Of a DNA stretch of 9,924 nucleotides, positions 1 to 6,862 are shown in pieces; position 1 is the first letter of the stretch; each line of letters begins with the position of its first letter. Both the position numbers and the translations under genes were made by a program. The stretch covers positions 1 to 9,924 of the forward strand of contig SLJA01000234.1 of NCBI GenBank assembly GCA_007135355.1, in the 5' to 3' direction. The stretch is from Wenzhouxiangella sp. (lineage in GTDB: Bacteria > Pseudomonadota > Gammaproteobacteria > Xanthomonadales > Wenzhouxiangellaceae). The notes under the pieces were generated by a model that saw only the letters and a list, made by a program, of their open reading frames with translations, did not search any database and was not told the DNA's origin.

Positions 1-648
1 CGGTTGAGCGGTCGTGCTGAAATTGCGCATCCTCACCTGCTCCAGACGCCAGCGCCCATCCGGCAGCACCACGGCCGACTCTGCCTCGATGTGCTCCTGC
101 AGCGCCCCGGCGGCCGAAAACCGATACAGGTTGATGCCGCTGGGAATTCGGCCCAGCCTCAGCTCCTGAACATTGAGAAACTCTTCGTCTTGGCGCACCC
201 ACAGACCATGCGCCGGATGCCACAGACCATTCTCACCCAGCGAAGCGCCGATCAGGTGTTCCGGGCCCTGTTGAATCATGGGCGTGACCCATTGCAGGGC
301 GGCCAGGGCCAACAAGGCAATCAGCAAACCCGGCGCCAGCGCAACCGCGGTCAAACGCCAGATCGACAGGCCGGCAGCACGCATGACCGTCATCTCACTG
401 CGCGCCTGCAAGCCGCCCACCGCAGCGGCCGTAGCCAACACAGTCACGATGGGGAGCAAATCAATCAAGCCCTCGGGTACGCTCTGTAAAGCCGCCAATG
501 TGATCGCTACAAACTCCATCAAGCCCGCAACGCCCGCCTCCAGCAACTGGAGGAGCTCAAGCAGCCACAACAAGGCGCCAATGGCTACCGCGGTGATCAG
601 GTATGAACCCAGCAGTAGCCTGATGACGTATTCACGCAGGATTCTCAC
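1..648 (-). CDS. lptG: LptG-like LPS/lipid export permease, N-terminal 216 residues (runs off left edge)
   Basis: Inner-membrane permease of the YjgP/YjgQ family. In the canonical system LptF and LptG form the membrane part of the LptB2FG ABC transporter, which pulls LPS out of the inner membrane into the LptC-A-D bridge. Translation of the complement from 648 is open to the window edge without a stop. It gives three hydrophobic segments at about residues 10-34, 61-80 and 100-120, then the start of the periplasmic beta-jellyroll. Family-typical stretches are visible, such as SVPEGLIDLLP near 56, the RSEMTVMRAAG coupling segment near 83, and GLWVRQDEEF in the jellyroll. The start is a GTG at 648-646 that overlaps the lptF stop as GTGA, so translation is probably coupled. 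It is the last visible gene of the leftward operon starting at bCerS. Whether it carries LPS or a sphingolipid cannot be read from sequence. No leucyl aminopeptidase gene, the usual lptFG neighbour in gammaproteobacteria, is visible here. Confidence 0.86.
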   Translation of the reverse strand, partial: MRILREYVIRLLLGSYLITAVAIGALLWLLELLQLLEAGVAGLMEFVAITLAALQSVPEGLIDLLPIVTVLATAAAVGGLQARSEMTVMRAAGLSIWRLTAVALAPGLLIALLALAALQWVTPMIQQGPEHLIGASLGENGLWHPAHGLWVRQDEEFLNVQELRLGRIPSGINLYRFSAAGALQEHIEAESAVVLPDGRWRLEQVRMRNFSTTAQP

Positions 649-1709
649 AGCGGCGCCCCCGGCCCGCGCTGCACCAGCCAGTAACGCACAGCCAATCCGA
701 ATAACACCAAAAGAGGAGCGAGGAAAGCCCCGGGCCAGTAAGGCAGATCACCCTGCTCTATCCAGTTGATCAGCACGCCCAGACCGCTGAAATAAATTGT
801 CGCCGCCAGCGTCGCCGACAGCACCCTTGCCGATTGCCCCAGTCTCGGATTGATCCGGCTGAGCGCAATGCCGGCAAGCGCCAGCACAATCACTGACGCG
901 GGACTTACCAGCCGCCACTGTAGTTCGGCCATTTCCATGGGTTCGGCACTATCCCACAGCGCGGCCAAGGACATGGCCCGGCGTAGTTGCTCACGCGCCG
1001 GCGGGGGTCTGATTTCCAGCAGCACGTCAAAGCGATCAAACAGGGCAACAATATCCGGATCGTCATCGGCGGTCATCGTGTAACTGCGGACATTGCCCTC
1101 AAACACCAGGCGTAGAACGCCGTTTTCCGTCGTCTCCTGGGTCAGACGCTGGGCCCGCAGCAAGCCGCTGAACGCATCGGCACGCTGCCGGACCATGACC
1201 CGATCGAGCCCGCCGTCACTGCGGCCTTCGGCATAAATCAGCCATTGGTCACCGCCGACCTGGAAGCGACCGGGCTCGACACGATCCAGATCCAGTTCCG
1301 CGGCAAGCGCTCTTTCCAGCGCGTAAAGCGTGCTGTAAGCCCAGGGACGAAACAGCATGGAGACCGCCGCGACCACGACGACCAGCAAAAAGACCCACAG
1401 CAGCAAAGCCAGCACGATTCGGCGTCGACCGGCGCCAACGGCCGCCAGTGCCGTAATCTCGTGCGCCGACTGCATGCGGCCAAGGCCTATGACGATTCCC
1501 AACAGCAGCGCTATGGGAATCAGGACATCCAGAAACAGACCCAGACGCAAAGCGGCCATCCGGCTGACGATATCCATCGGCAGCCCTTCCAGCGCCGCAC
1601 GGGCCAGCAGTTGGCTGGCGTAAAAAACCAGCACGATGACCAGAAGAAAGCAAAAAATCCCGAGCATGGGCCGGAGCATTTCGCGAGCGAGGTAGCGCTG
1701 AATCAGCAC
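645..1709 (-). CDS. lptF: LptF-like LPS/lipid export permease
   Basis: Full-length 354-residue permease of the YjgP/YjgQ (LptF/LptG) family, the usual length. Hydrophobic segments lie at about residues 14-34, 54-77 and 98-119, followed by a periplasmic jellyroll of about 125-240. Three more segments follow at about 268-286, 299-316 and 327-345, the six-TM layout of the family. The SAHEITALAAVGAG segment (81-94) is the cytoplasmic coupling helix that contacts the ATPase LptB. The MEMAELQWRLVSPASV (258-273) and INPRLGQSARVL (286-297) stretches are typical of LptF. The start is GTG at 1709, inside the end of the upstream nucleotidyltransferase gene (7-bp overlap), with a GGGAG ribosome-binding site 8 nt upstream. 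Its stop overlaps the lptG start by 4 bp. Unlike canonical lptFG, it is downstream of sphingolipid genes. I infer it may be a paralogue that moves ceramide or glycosylated/phosphorylated ceramide, but a normal LPS role is not excluded. Confidence 0.9.
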   Translation of the reverse strand: MLIQRYLAREMLRPMLGIFCFLLVIVLVFYASQLLARAALEGLPMDIVSRMAALRLGLFLDVLIPIALLLGIVIGLGRMQSAHEITALAAVGAGRRRIVLALLLWVFLLVVVVAAVSMLFRPWAYSTLYALERALAAELDLDRVEPGRFQVGGDQWLIYAEGRSDGGLDRVMVRQRADAFSGLLRAQRLTQETTENGVLRLVFEGNVRSYTMTADDDPDIVALFDRFDVLLEIRPPPAREQLRRAMSLAALWDSAEPMEMAELQWRLVSPASVIVLALAGIALSRINPRLGQSARVLSATLAATIYFSGLGVLINWIEQGDLPYWPGAFLAPLLVLFGLAVRYWLVQRGPGAPL

Positions 1710-2506
1710 TGAACGCGCTCCCGATCAAACAAGACTGATTCGACCAGCGCCAGGTCGGCCAGGCTATCTACATCCACGGCGGTCAGCGGATCGCGGAGGA
1801 AAACCGGTCGCACATTGACTCCTATCCGCATCGATAACGCCTCAAACGCGGCGTTCAGGCTCAGGCGTCCGGCCAGGTAGGCGGCCAGATTGCGCCATCC
1901 CAGCAGGGCAACGATGCGCCATGGCCGTTTGCGCTGTTGTTCGATACCCTGCCACAGATCCAGCAAGCGTGCCGCGCCCGGTTCACGCAGCGCGAACAGG
2001 TTGGTGCCGCAAATGGCGCAATCACGAAATCGATAGCGCGTGCGCCGGCTACCCGGAAAACGCGCCATGACGTCGTCCCATCCGGTCACGCCGACCAGTA
2101 CCTGAGCCTCCTGATCCGAAAAAACGGCCTGCATCAAACAGTCCAGCCAGGTTGTGTCGAGCAAAGCATGATCGGCAGTCAAGACCAGACGAACGGAACC
2201 CTGGCCGGCCGCCACCCCGGCGCGCACGCTGGCGGCAAGTGAACCGCGCGGTTCCAGCCAAACCAAAGCAGGGTCATCGAGCCACCCGGCCGTAGCGGCC
2301 GCCTGGCGATAGGCGGAACCGCCCGGCGCCACCAGAATGATCCTGCCCAGCCGGGGCCATGCGCGCAAAACAGACAACACCCGTTCAAGCATGGACTTGC
2401 CGGCGACCGGCACCAATGCTTTGCCGGCCACTCGCGCCTGCAGGGCAAGCGGGTCGTCCGGACCACGGTCGCCCGCCAGGACGATGACATCAGTTTTTTC
2501 GCTCAT
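1703..2506 (-). CDS. MobA-like nucleotidyltransferase, possible CpgD-type head-group cytidylyltransferase
   Basis: A 267-residue single-domain cytoplasmic nucleotidyltransferase (NTP_transf_3/MobA-like fold). The N-terminal nucleotide-binding loop reads LAGDRGPDDPLA (10-21), followed by GKALVPVAG (28-36), a variant of the usual LAAGxGxRxxxxK signature with K29 as the likely conserved lysine. TADHA (110-114) carries the metal-binding aspartate D112. The Caulobacter sphingolipid region encodes a related enzyme, CpgD (CCNA_01210), reported to make CDP-glycerate from CTP and 3-phosphoglycerate for ceramide phosphoglycerate. The position directly after bCerS supports a comparable role, but the substrate here is inferred and could differ. 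I chose ATG 2506 because GGAGG lies just upstream. A TTG at 2524 is an in-frame alternative. The gene overlaps the end of bCerS by 17 bp and lptF by 7 bp. No head-group transferase or kinase homologous to the other Cpg proteins is visible in the window. Confidence 0.8.
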   Translation of the reverse strand: MSEKTDVIVLAGDRGPDDPLALQARVAGKALVPVAGKSMLERVLSVLRAWPRLGRIILVAPGGSAYRQAAATAGWLDDPALVWLEPRGSLAASVRAGVAAGQGSVRLVLTADHALLDTTWLDCLMQAVFSDQEAQVLVGVTGWDDVMARFPGSRRTRYRFRDCAICGTNLFALREPGAARLLDLWQGIEQQRKRPWRIVALLGWRNLAAYLAGRLSLNAAFEALSMRIGVNVRPVFLRDPLTAVDVDSLADLALVESVLFDRERVQC

Positions 2507-3650
2507 GGCCTCCAGGCCCCTCAACGACCCGACCGAAAAGTCTGTAGCGCTTGTACAAATGTCCGCCCATCGCTTTAATCATGGCATTCATGCCCTGGTT
2601 GGTCTCCAGAATCCATGACACTTCAACGCGATCAATGCCGTCGACATGCAAGGCGTGCCTGACCCGGTCGATCAGGCCAAAGCTGATGGCCGAACCGGTC
2701 GGCCCGCGCTGATAAGCCTGGCGAACGCCCATCAAGGGCACCCGCGCCGACTGCGCCCGCTGCCGGGCCAGGCGCCACAACAGCTTCACCCAACCCACTG
2801 GAAACAATCGCCCGTCGAGATCTGCAATGAGCTCGTTCAGGTTAGGCAAGGCGACGATGAAGCCGACCGCGGTCGCGTTGATCTCGGCCACACAGGTATA
2901 CTCGGGCTTGAGAATCTTTCGCATTTCCTTGCCCATGTAGCGGAACTCCTCGGCAGTCAGTGGCACAAAGCCCCAATTGCCGGCCCAGGCGTCGTTGAAC
3001 ACATCACGCAAGCGTTCCAGGTCGGTGCCGAAATCTTTGAAACTCATCGGTCTGAAGCGGATTCGCTCGGAGCTGCGCTTGAGCAAACGCTGCATCGCCG
3101 GTGGGGCGTTGAAATCTGGCGGCAACAGGTAGGCTAACAAATCCATCTCCGGCTGCATGCCTGACCCCAGAAGCAACTCCTGGTAGTAGGCAGGCGCATG
3201 GCCCATCATCAACATCGGAGGGGTCTCCTGTCCCTCGACCAGCAGACCGCAGGCCTGATTGATTCCGAGATCGAAGGGTCCGCGAAGGTAGCCACAGCCG
3301 TGCCGCCGCACCCAGGCGGCCGCATGATCGAGCAGAAGAGCGGCAACTTCCGGCTCGTTGCGGCACTCGAACTGACCGAAGTAGCCGAGCTTCCGACCTT
3401 CGTGCGGCGGCTGTAAATGGTCAACCTGAGCGCTGATCCTGCCGACAGCGCTACCCCCCCGGTAGGCCAGAAAGGCGGCTGCACTGGCGTGGGCAAACCA
3501 GGGGTTGCCGCGCGACCACAAGGCCTTGCGCTCGAGATGCAGGGGTTTGATCCAGCATGGATCGGGGCCCTGAATCGACTCCGGTACAGCGTAAAAATCG
3601 CGCCATTCCTTGCGATCCCTGACCGGCTGAATTCTGATTGAGCGACGCAT
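2490..3650 (-). CDS. bcerS: Bacterial ceramide synthase (bCerS), GNAT-fold acyltransferase
   Basis: A 386-residue protein of the GNAT-like acyltransferase family that includes Caulobacter bCerS (CCNA_01212/CC_1154). That enzyme N-acylates the long-chain base with a second fatty acyl chain and is unrelated to the membrane-embedded eukaryotic ceramide synthases. No signal peptide or membrane segment is seen, consistent with a cytoplasmic enzyme. Recognisable features are the N-terminal IRIQPVRDRKEW, a GPFDLGINQACG block at 124-135 followed by the MMGHAPAYYQE region, a central CVAEINATAVGFIVALP strand pair of the acyltransferase core, and the C-terminal WILETNQGMN (from W346) with the GGHLYKRYRLF strand. 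The start is uncertain. ATG 3650 matches the family's usual beginning, while a TTG at 3662 has AGG a few bases upstream. It is the first gene of the leftward operon and faces away from the rightward ceramide operon, so both probably share the 3651-3857 control region. An older annotation might call it a hypothetical or N-acetyltransferase-like protein. Confidence 0.88.
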   Translation of the reverse strand: MRRSIRIQPVRDRKEWRDFYAVPESIQGPDPCWIKPLHLERKALWSRGNPWFAHASAAAFLAYRGGSAVGRISAQVDHLQPPHEGRKLGYFGQFECRNEPEVAALLLDHAAAWVRRHGCGYLRGPFDLGINQACGLLVEGQETPPMLMMGHAPAYYQELLLGSGMQPEMDLLAYLLPPDFNAPPAMQRLLKRSSERIRFRPMSFKDFGTDLERLRDVFNDAWAGNWGFVPLTAEEFRYMGKEMRKILKPEYTCVAEINATAVGFIVALPNLNELIADLDGRLFPVGWVKLLWRLARQRAQSARVPLMGVRQAYQRGPTGSAISFGLIDRVRHALHVDGIDRVEVSWILETNQGMNAMIKAMGGHLYKRYRLFGRVVEGPGGHERKN

Positions 3651-3857
3651 GAAGGGCAGCAATCTACCTGAATGACCTGGCCGCGCCCAATGTAACCGGA
3701 AAGTTCAGGCCGCGGGCGGCGCCAAAATCTCCGACCGCCGCCGAAAGGTGGAATGTTTCCTTTATATTTTCTCCGACTTATAATGAACGGTTTAAGACGA
3801 CCTCAAAACTTCGTTGCGAGAGGTCGACCAGAACAAGATAGGGAACCCAGTCCAGCT
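3651..3857. promoter_or_regulatory. Divergent promoter region between the two ceramide operons
   Basis: This 207-bp gap separates the head-to-head starts of bCerS and the acyl-AMP ligase. It contains a conspicuous AT-rich island at about 3753-3784 in otherwise GC-rich DNA. On the complement, TATAAA (3766-3761) could be a leftward -10, which would give a leader of about 100 nt before bCerS, but no good -35 accompanies it. No clear operator palindrome was recognised. Initiation of both operons from this region follows from the gene layout; exact sites are inferred. Confidence 0.55.
3756..3784 (+). promoter_or_regulatory. Candidate sigma-70 promoter for the rightward ceramide operon
   Basis: A perfect TATAAT hexamer lies at 3779-3784. 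With a 17-bp spacer the matching -35 is TTTCCT at 3756-3761, which agrees with TTGACA at only three positions, so this would be a promoter resting mainly on its -10. Transcription would begin near 3791, leaving a leader of about 65 nt before the ligase start at 3858. This would exclude the in-frame ATGs at 3753 and 3783 as start codons. Confidence 0.45.
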
Positions 3858-5657
3858 ATGCTGCAGCCGACTCCGACCGAGAACTCCCTGCCCCTCAGGA
3901 CCTCGGGATATCGAAGCCTTGCCGAAGCCCTTGACTATGCCGCGCGCGGGACCACCGGCTGCAATTTCTATACGGGCCGGGGAGAACTAAGCCGTGTCAT
4001 GCCGTATGCGGAGCTCCGCCTGCGTGCCATCGAGCTGGCTCATCGTCTGCATGCGCTTGGTCTGCCGCGCGGGGCGCGAATTGCCTTGGTTGCGGACACT
4101 CACCCTGACTTTCTGGTGTTCTTTTTTGCCTGCCAATATGCCGGCCTGGTGCCGGTTCCACTGCCGGCCGCCGTGCATCTGGGCGGGCGCGCGGCATTTG
4201 TCGAACACCTCAGAGCGATGCTGATTGACTGCCAGGCGCGCGCGGCCTTTGCTCCGGACAGTTTCGCCAGCTTCCTGGAGGAAGCCGCCGAGGGGCTGGC
4301 GCTTGAGCGCGTGGGACCACTGGAGGTCTTCCAGCAGCTGACCCCATCCGCTGAGCTTCCCGAGCCACCCGCGCCTGGCGATCTGGCTTATTTGCAATAC
4401 ACCTCGGGCAGCACGCGTTTCCCGCGCGGCACCATGATCACGCAGTCGGCCGTGCTGCACAATCTGGCCGGAATCCTGCAGTACGGTGTGCAGATTCGCC
4501 GCGGCGACCGTTTTATGTCCTGGTTACCCTATTACCACGATATGGGCCTGGTCGGTCTCATCCTTGGCCCTGTGGTATCCCAGCTCTCGGTCGACTATCT
4601 GGGCACGCGCGAATTCGCCATGCGTCCACGCCTGTGGCTGAGCCTGATGTCGCGCAACAAATCGACCATCTCTTTCAGCCCGCCGTTCGGCTTTGCGCTC
4701 TGTGCGCGGCGCCTGCGTGACAGCGACGTCGCCAGCTACGACTTGTCCGCCTGGCGTGTGGCCGGGGTCGGGGCCGAGATGATTCGCGCACCCTGGCTGC
4801 ACCGATTTGCCGACATACTGGAGCCAGCGGGCTTTCAGCGCAGCGCCTTTTTGCCCTGCTACGGCATGGCCGAGTGTTCCCTGGCGGTAAGCTTCGCCCC
4901 TTTGGGCCAGGGTCTGGACAGCGAATGGCTGGATGCAGACCGGCTGGCCGAAGATCGGATCGCGGTCACCGTGGACCGCGACGAACAGGCTTCAATCCGT
5001 CGCCTGACAGAATTTGTCAATTGTGGCCGCCCCTTACCCGATTATGAAGTCGAAGTCCGCACCGATGACGGGCGCATGGCCGACGAACGCGAATGTGGCG
5101 TGATTCACCTGCGCGGCAAAAGCGTGATGAGCGGTTACGCCAACAATGCCGATGCCAGTTCGAGGGCACTGTCGGCAGATGGCTGGCTGAACACCGGGGA
5201 TATCGGCTATCGAGCGGGGGACTCCCTGTTCATTACCGGCCGGGCCAAGGACTTACTGATCATCAACGGGCGCAACATCTGGCCGCAGGATCTTGAGTAT
5301 GTGGCCGAGCAACAGCCCGAGGTGCGACCCGAGGATGCATCGGCCTTCGCCATTCCCGGCGAGGATGGGTCGGATGTCGCCGTGCTGGTAGTCCAGTGCC
5401 GCGAACAAGACAGTTTCCGCCAGGCCGATCTGGTCGAGCGTTTGAAGCAACGCATACAGTCCGAGTTCGGAATCGCCTGCCTGATCGAACTGGTGCCCTT
5501 GCATACCTTGCCACGGACCTCTTCCGGCAAACTCTCGCGCAGCGGCGCCCGACTGGATTTCCTCAAGCGCAATCAGCTGGAACAAAGCCAGTGTTTGTCG
5601 CGCGAGTTGGTCGACCGCACACCCCATACCGAGGCCGCCGAGCCTTCCCGCGGATAA
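3858..5657 (+). CDS. Fatty acyl-AMP ligase / acyl-ACP synthetase for ceramide synthesis
   Basis: A 599-residue ANL-superfamily adenylating enzyme. It activates a fatty acid with ATP to acyl-AMP and is expected to pass it to the ACP encoded two genes downstream, matching the acyl-ACP synthetase of the Caulobacter ceramide cluster (CCNA_01223/CC_1165). The ATP-binding A3 loop is TSGSTRFPRG (182-191), YGMAE is at 335-339, TGD has its ribose-binding Asp at 448, and GRAKDLLIINGRNIWPQDLE starts near 461. The catalytic lysine is K558 in SSGK. The protein has no signal peptide and is probably cytoplasmic. The reading frame is open upstream to ATG 3753, which has a partial AAAGG Shine-Dalgarno. However, that extension is rich in codons rare in this window (TTA, ATA, AGA, AGG) and contains the TATAAT box, so I prefer ATG 3858, although its ribosome-binding site is weak. 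The A3 loop has Arg-Phe where most relatives have Gly-x. CerR follows after 30 bp. Confidence 0.88.
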   Translation: MLQPTPTENSLPLRTSGYRSLAEALDYAARGTTGCNFYTGRGELSRVMPYAELRLRAIELAHRLHALGLPRGARIALVADTHPDFLVFFFACQYAGLVPVPLPAAVHLGGRAAFVEHLRAMLIDCQARAAFAPDSFASFLEEAAEGLALERVGPLEVFQQLTPSAELPEPPAPGDLAYLQYTSGSTRFPRGTMITQSAVLHNLAGILQYGVQIRRGDRFMSWLPYYHDMGLVGLILGPVVSQLSVDYLGTREFAMRPRLWLSLMSRNKSTISFSPPFGFALCARRLRDSDVASYDLSAWRVAGVGAEMIRAPWLHRFADILEPAGFQRSAFLPCYGMAECSLAVSFAPLGQGLDSEWLDADRLAEDRIAVTVDRDEQASIRRLTEFVNCGRPLPDYEVEVRTDDGRMADERECGVIHLRGKSVMSGYANNADASSRALSADGWLNTGDIGYRAGDSLFITGRAKDLLIINGRNIWPQDLEYVAEQQPEVRPEDASAFAIPGEDGSDVAVLVVQCREQDSFRQADLVERLKQRIQSEFGIACLIELVPLHTLPRTSSGKLSRSGARLDFLKRNQLEQSQCLSRELVDRTPHTEAAEPSRG

Positions 5658-5687
5658 GCGGCGGCCAGCCAAGCCATTGCAGCCGGC

Positions 5688-6608
5688 ATGAGCCAGTTGA
5701 TCGGCCTGACAGGAGCCACTGGCTTCATTGGCCGAAGCCTGTTGCGGCAACTGCATCAACAAGGCTATCGCGTGCGCGCTCTGGTCCGCCGCCCCGACAG
5801 CCTGCGCGATCAGGCTGACCTGGAGCGCATCAGCGGGGATCTGGAATGCCCCTCGGCACTGGCTCGATTGGTCTCCGACTGCGATGCGGTCGTACACGTA
5901 GCCGGAGCCATCGCCGGCCGCGGATACACCGATTTCGCCCGCGTCAACGCGGCCGGCACTGCACGCCTGGTCGAGGCCATCGAGCATCATCAGCCTGGCG
6001 CCCGCTTGATCCTGCTGTCCAGCCTGGCTGCGCGTGAACCCCAACTGTCCGATTACGCGGCCAGCAAGCGGGCCGGTGAGACTCTGGTGGAAACCAGCGC
6101 GCTGGACTGGTTCATTTTGCGTCCCCCGGCCGTTTACGGCCCGGATGATCCGGCCCTGGCGCCACTGTGGAGAATGCTAGCACGCGGGGTGCTGCTGCGG
6201 GCCGGGCCGGCTCGCGCCCGCTTCTCGTTGCTGCACGTCGATGACTTGTGCCGGGCCATCTGCCAATTGCTCACGCAAGCCACCCTGGGGCGGCAGCTGC
6301 GCTGTGTGGACGACGGCCGCGCGCAGGGCTACAGCTGGGCCGATGTCGCGGAACTGGCCGCCCGCTTGAGCGGTCGACGGGTAAGAATCCTGCCGCTTCC
6401 GCCGCTGGCCTTGCGCAGCGCCGCCCGACTCAACCTGTATTCATCGAGACTGCGCGCTGCTCCACCCATCCTCACGCCCGGCAAGGTGCGAGAGCTTACT
6501 CACATTGACTGGGTCTGCGATAGTAAACTTGCCGACGTTTTGCACCAATGGTCACCGCAGCGACAACTGGAAACAGCGCTGCCCGAACTGCCCGGCTGGA
6601 GACAATGA
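5688..6608 (+). CDS. cerR: NAD(P)-dependent ceramide/3-keto long-chain-base reductase (CerR), extended SDR
   Basis: A 306-residue extended short-chain dehydrogenase of the NAD-dependent epimerase/dehydratase family. In the ceramide cluster its homologue CerR (CCNA_01222) reduces the C3 ketone left by Spt. Caulobacter work favours reduction after N-acylation, that is, on 3-oxo-ceramide. The dinucleotide-binding GATGFIG sits at residues 9-15 and the catalytic Tyr-Lys pair is Y123/K127 in YAASK, with S111/S112 as the active-site serine region. RALVRRPDS after the second beta strand has arginines that favour NADP(H). There is no signal peptide. The mature Rossmann fold begins almost at residue 1, which is notable because Caulobacter CerR was reported in the periplasm. 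The start ATG 5688 has no strong Shine-Dalgarno and lies 30 bp after the ligase stop. The stop overlaps the ACP start as ATGA. Without context it would only be called an NAD-dependent epimerase. Confidence 0.87.
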   Translation: MSQLIGLTGATGFIGRSLLRQLHQQGYRVRALVRRPDSLRDQADLERISGDLECPSALARLVSDCDAVVHVAGAIAGRGYTDFARVNAAGTARLVEAIEHHQPGARLILLSSLAAREPQLSDYAASKRAGETLVETSALDWFILRPPAVYGPDDPALAPLWRMLARGVLLRAGPARARFSLLHVDDLCRAICQLLTQATLGRQLRCVDDGRAQGYSWADVAELAARLSGRRVRILPLPPLALRSAARLNLYSSRLRAAPPILTPGKVRELTHIDWVCDSKLADVLHQWSPQRQLETALPELPGWRQ

Positions 6609-6862
6609 CGAGTGATTCGCTGCTAAAAGCCCGACAAGCCATCGGGACCGCGCTGACCCGGGCCTTGCCCGAACACCCGCATCTGAACTGGCACCAGGGC
6701 TTGAGTTCCGAAGCCGGACTGGACTCGGTCCAGATCATGAATCTGGTTATGGAGGTCGAGGATGAACTGGACCTGTCGGTGCCGGTAGACCTGCTGGCCG
6801 AGGTCAACACGCTGGAAGAACTGGCGGAGCGTCTGGCCGCACTGATCGAGGAGCAAGCATGA
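6605..6862 (+). CDS. Dedicated acyl carrier protein of the ceramide operon
   Basis: An 85-residue acidic four-helix carrier protein. The 4'-phosphopantetheine attachment serine is S41 in GLDSVQIM, the classic DS(V/L) site at the start of helix 2, and the helix 2-3 region (EVEDELDLSVPVDLL) is typical. It probably carries the fatty acyl chain loaded by the upstream ligase to Spt, as the special ACP of the Caulobacter cluster (CCNA_01221/CC_1163) does, and is not the housekeeping AcpP. ATG 6605 is chosen because it forms an ATGA overlap with the cerR stop. The frame stays open back to 6548, but that would overlap cerR extensively. Its own stop overlaps the spt start in the same ATGA fashion, so ACP and Spt are expected to be made in linked amounts. 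No phosphopantetheinyl transferase gene is present in the window, so a chromosomal enzyme must modify it. Confidence 0.9.
   Translation: MTSDSLLKARQAIGTALTRALPEHPHLNWHQGLSSEAGLDSVQIMNLVMEVEDELDLSVPVDLLAEVNTLEELAERLAALIEEQA

Noticed and set aside
4..769. Plus-strand open frames opposite lptG (4-489 and 278-769)
   Set aside because: They are antisense to a continuous LptG reading frame with clear family motifs, have the biased composition of GC-rich shadow frames and resemble no known protein.
3753..3857. Upstream extension of the ligase beginning at ATG 3753
   Set aside because: Codons here are atypical for the window and include a TATAAT box, and relatives start near the ATG at 3858. Kept as an open alternative.
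5253..6044. 263-residue minus-strand open frame across the ligase/cerR junction
   Set aside because: It is antisense to two well-supported genes with intact catalytic motifs; its Gln/Ala-rich translation is typical of a GC-rich antisense frame.
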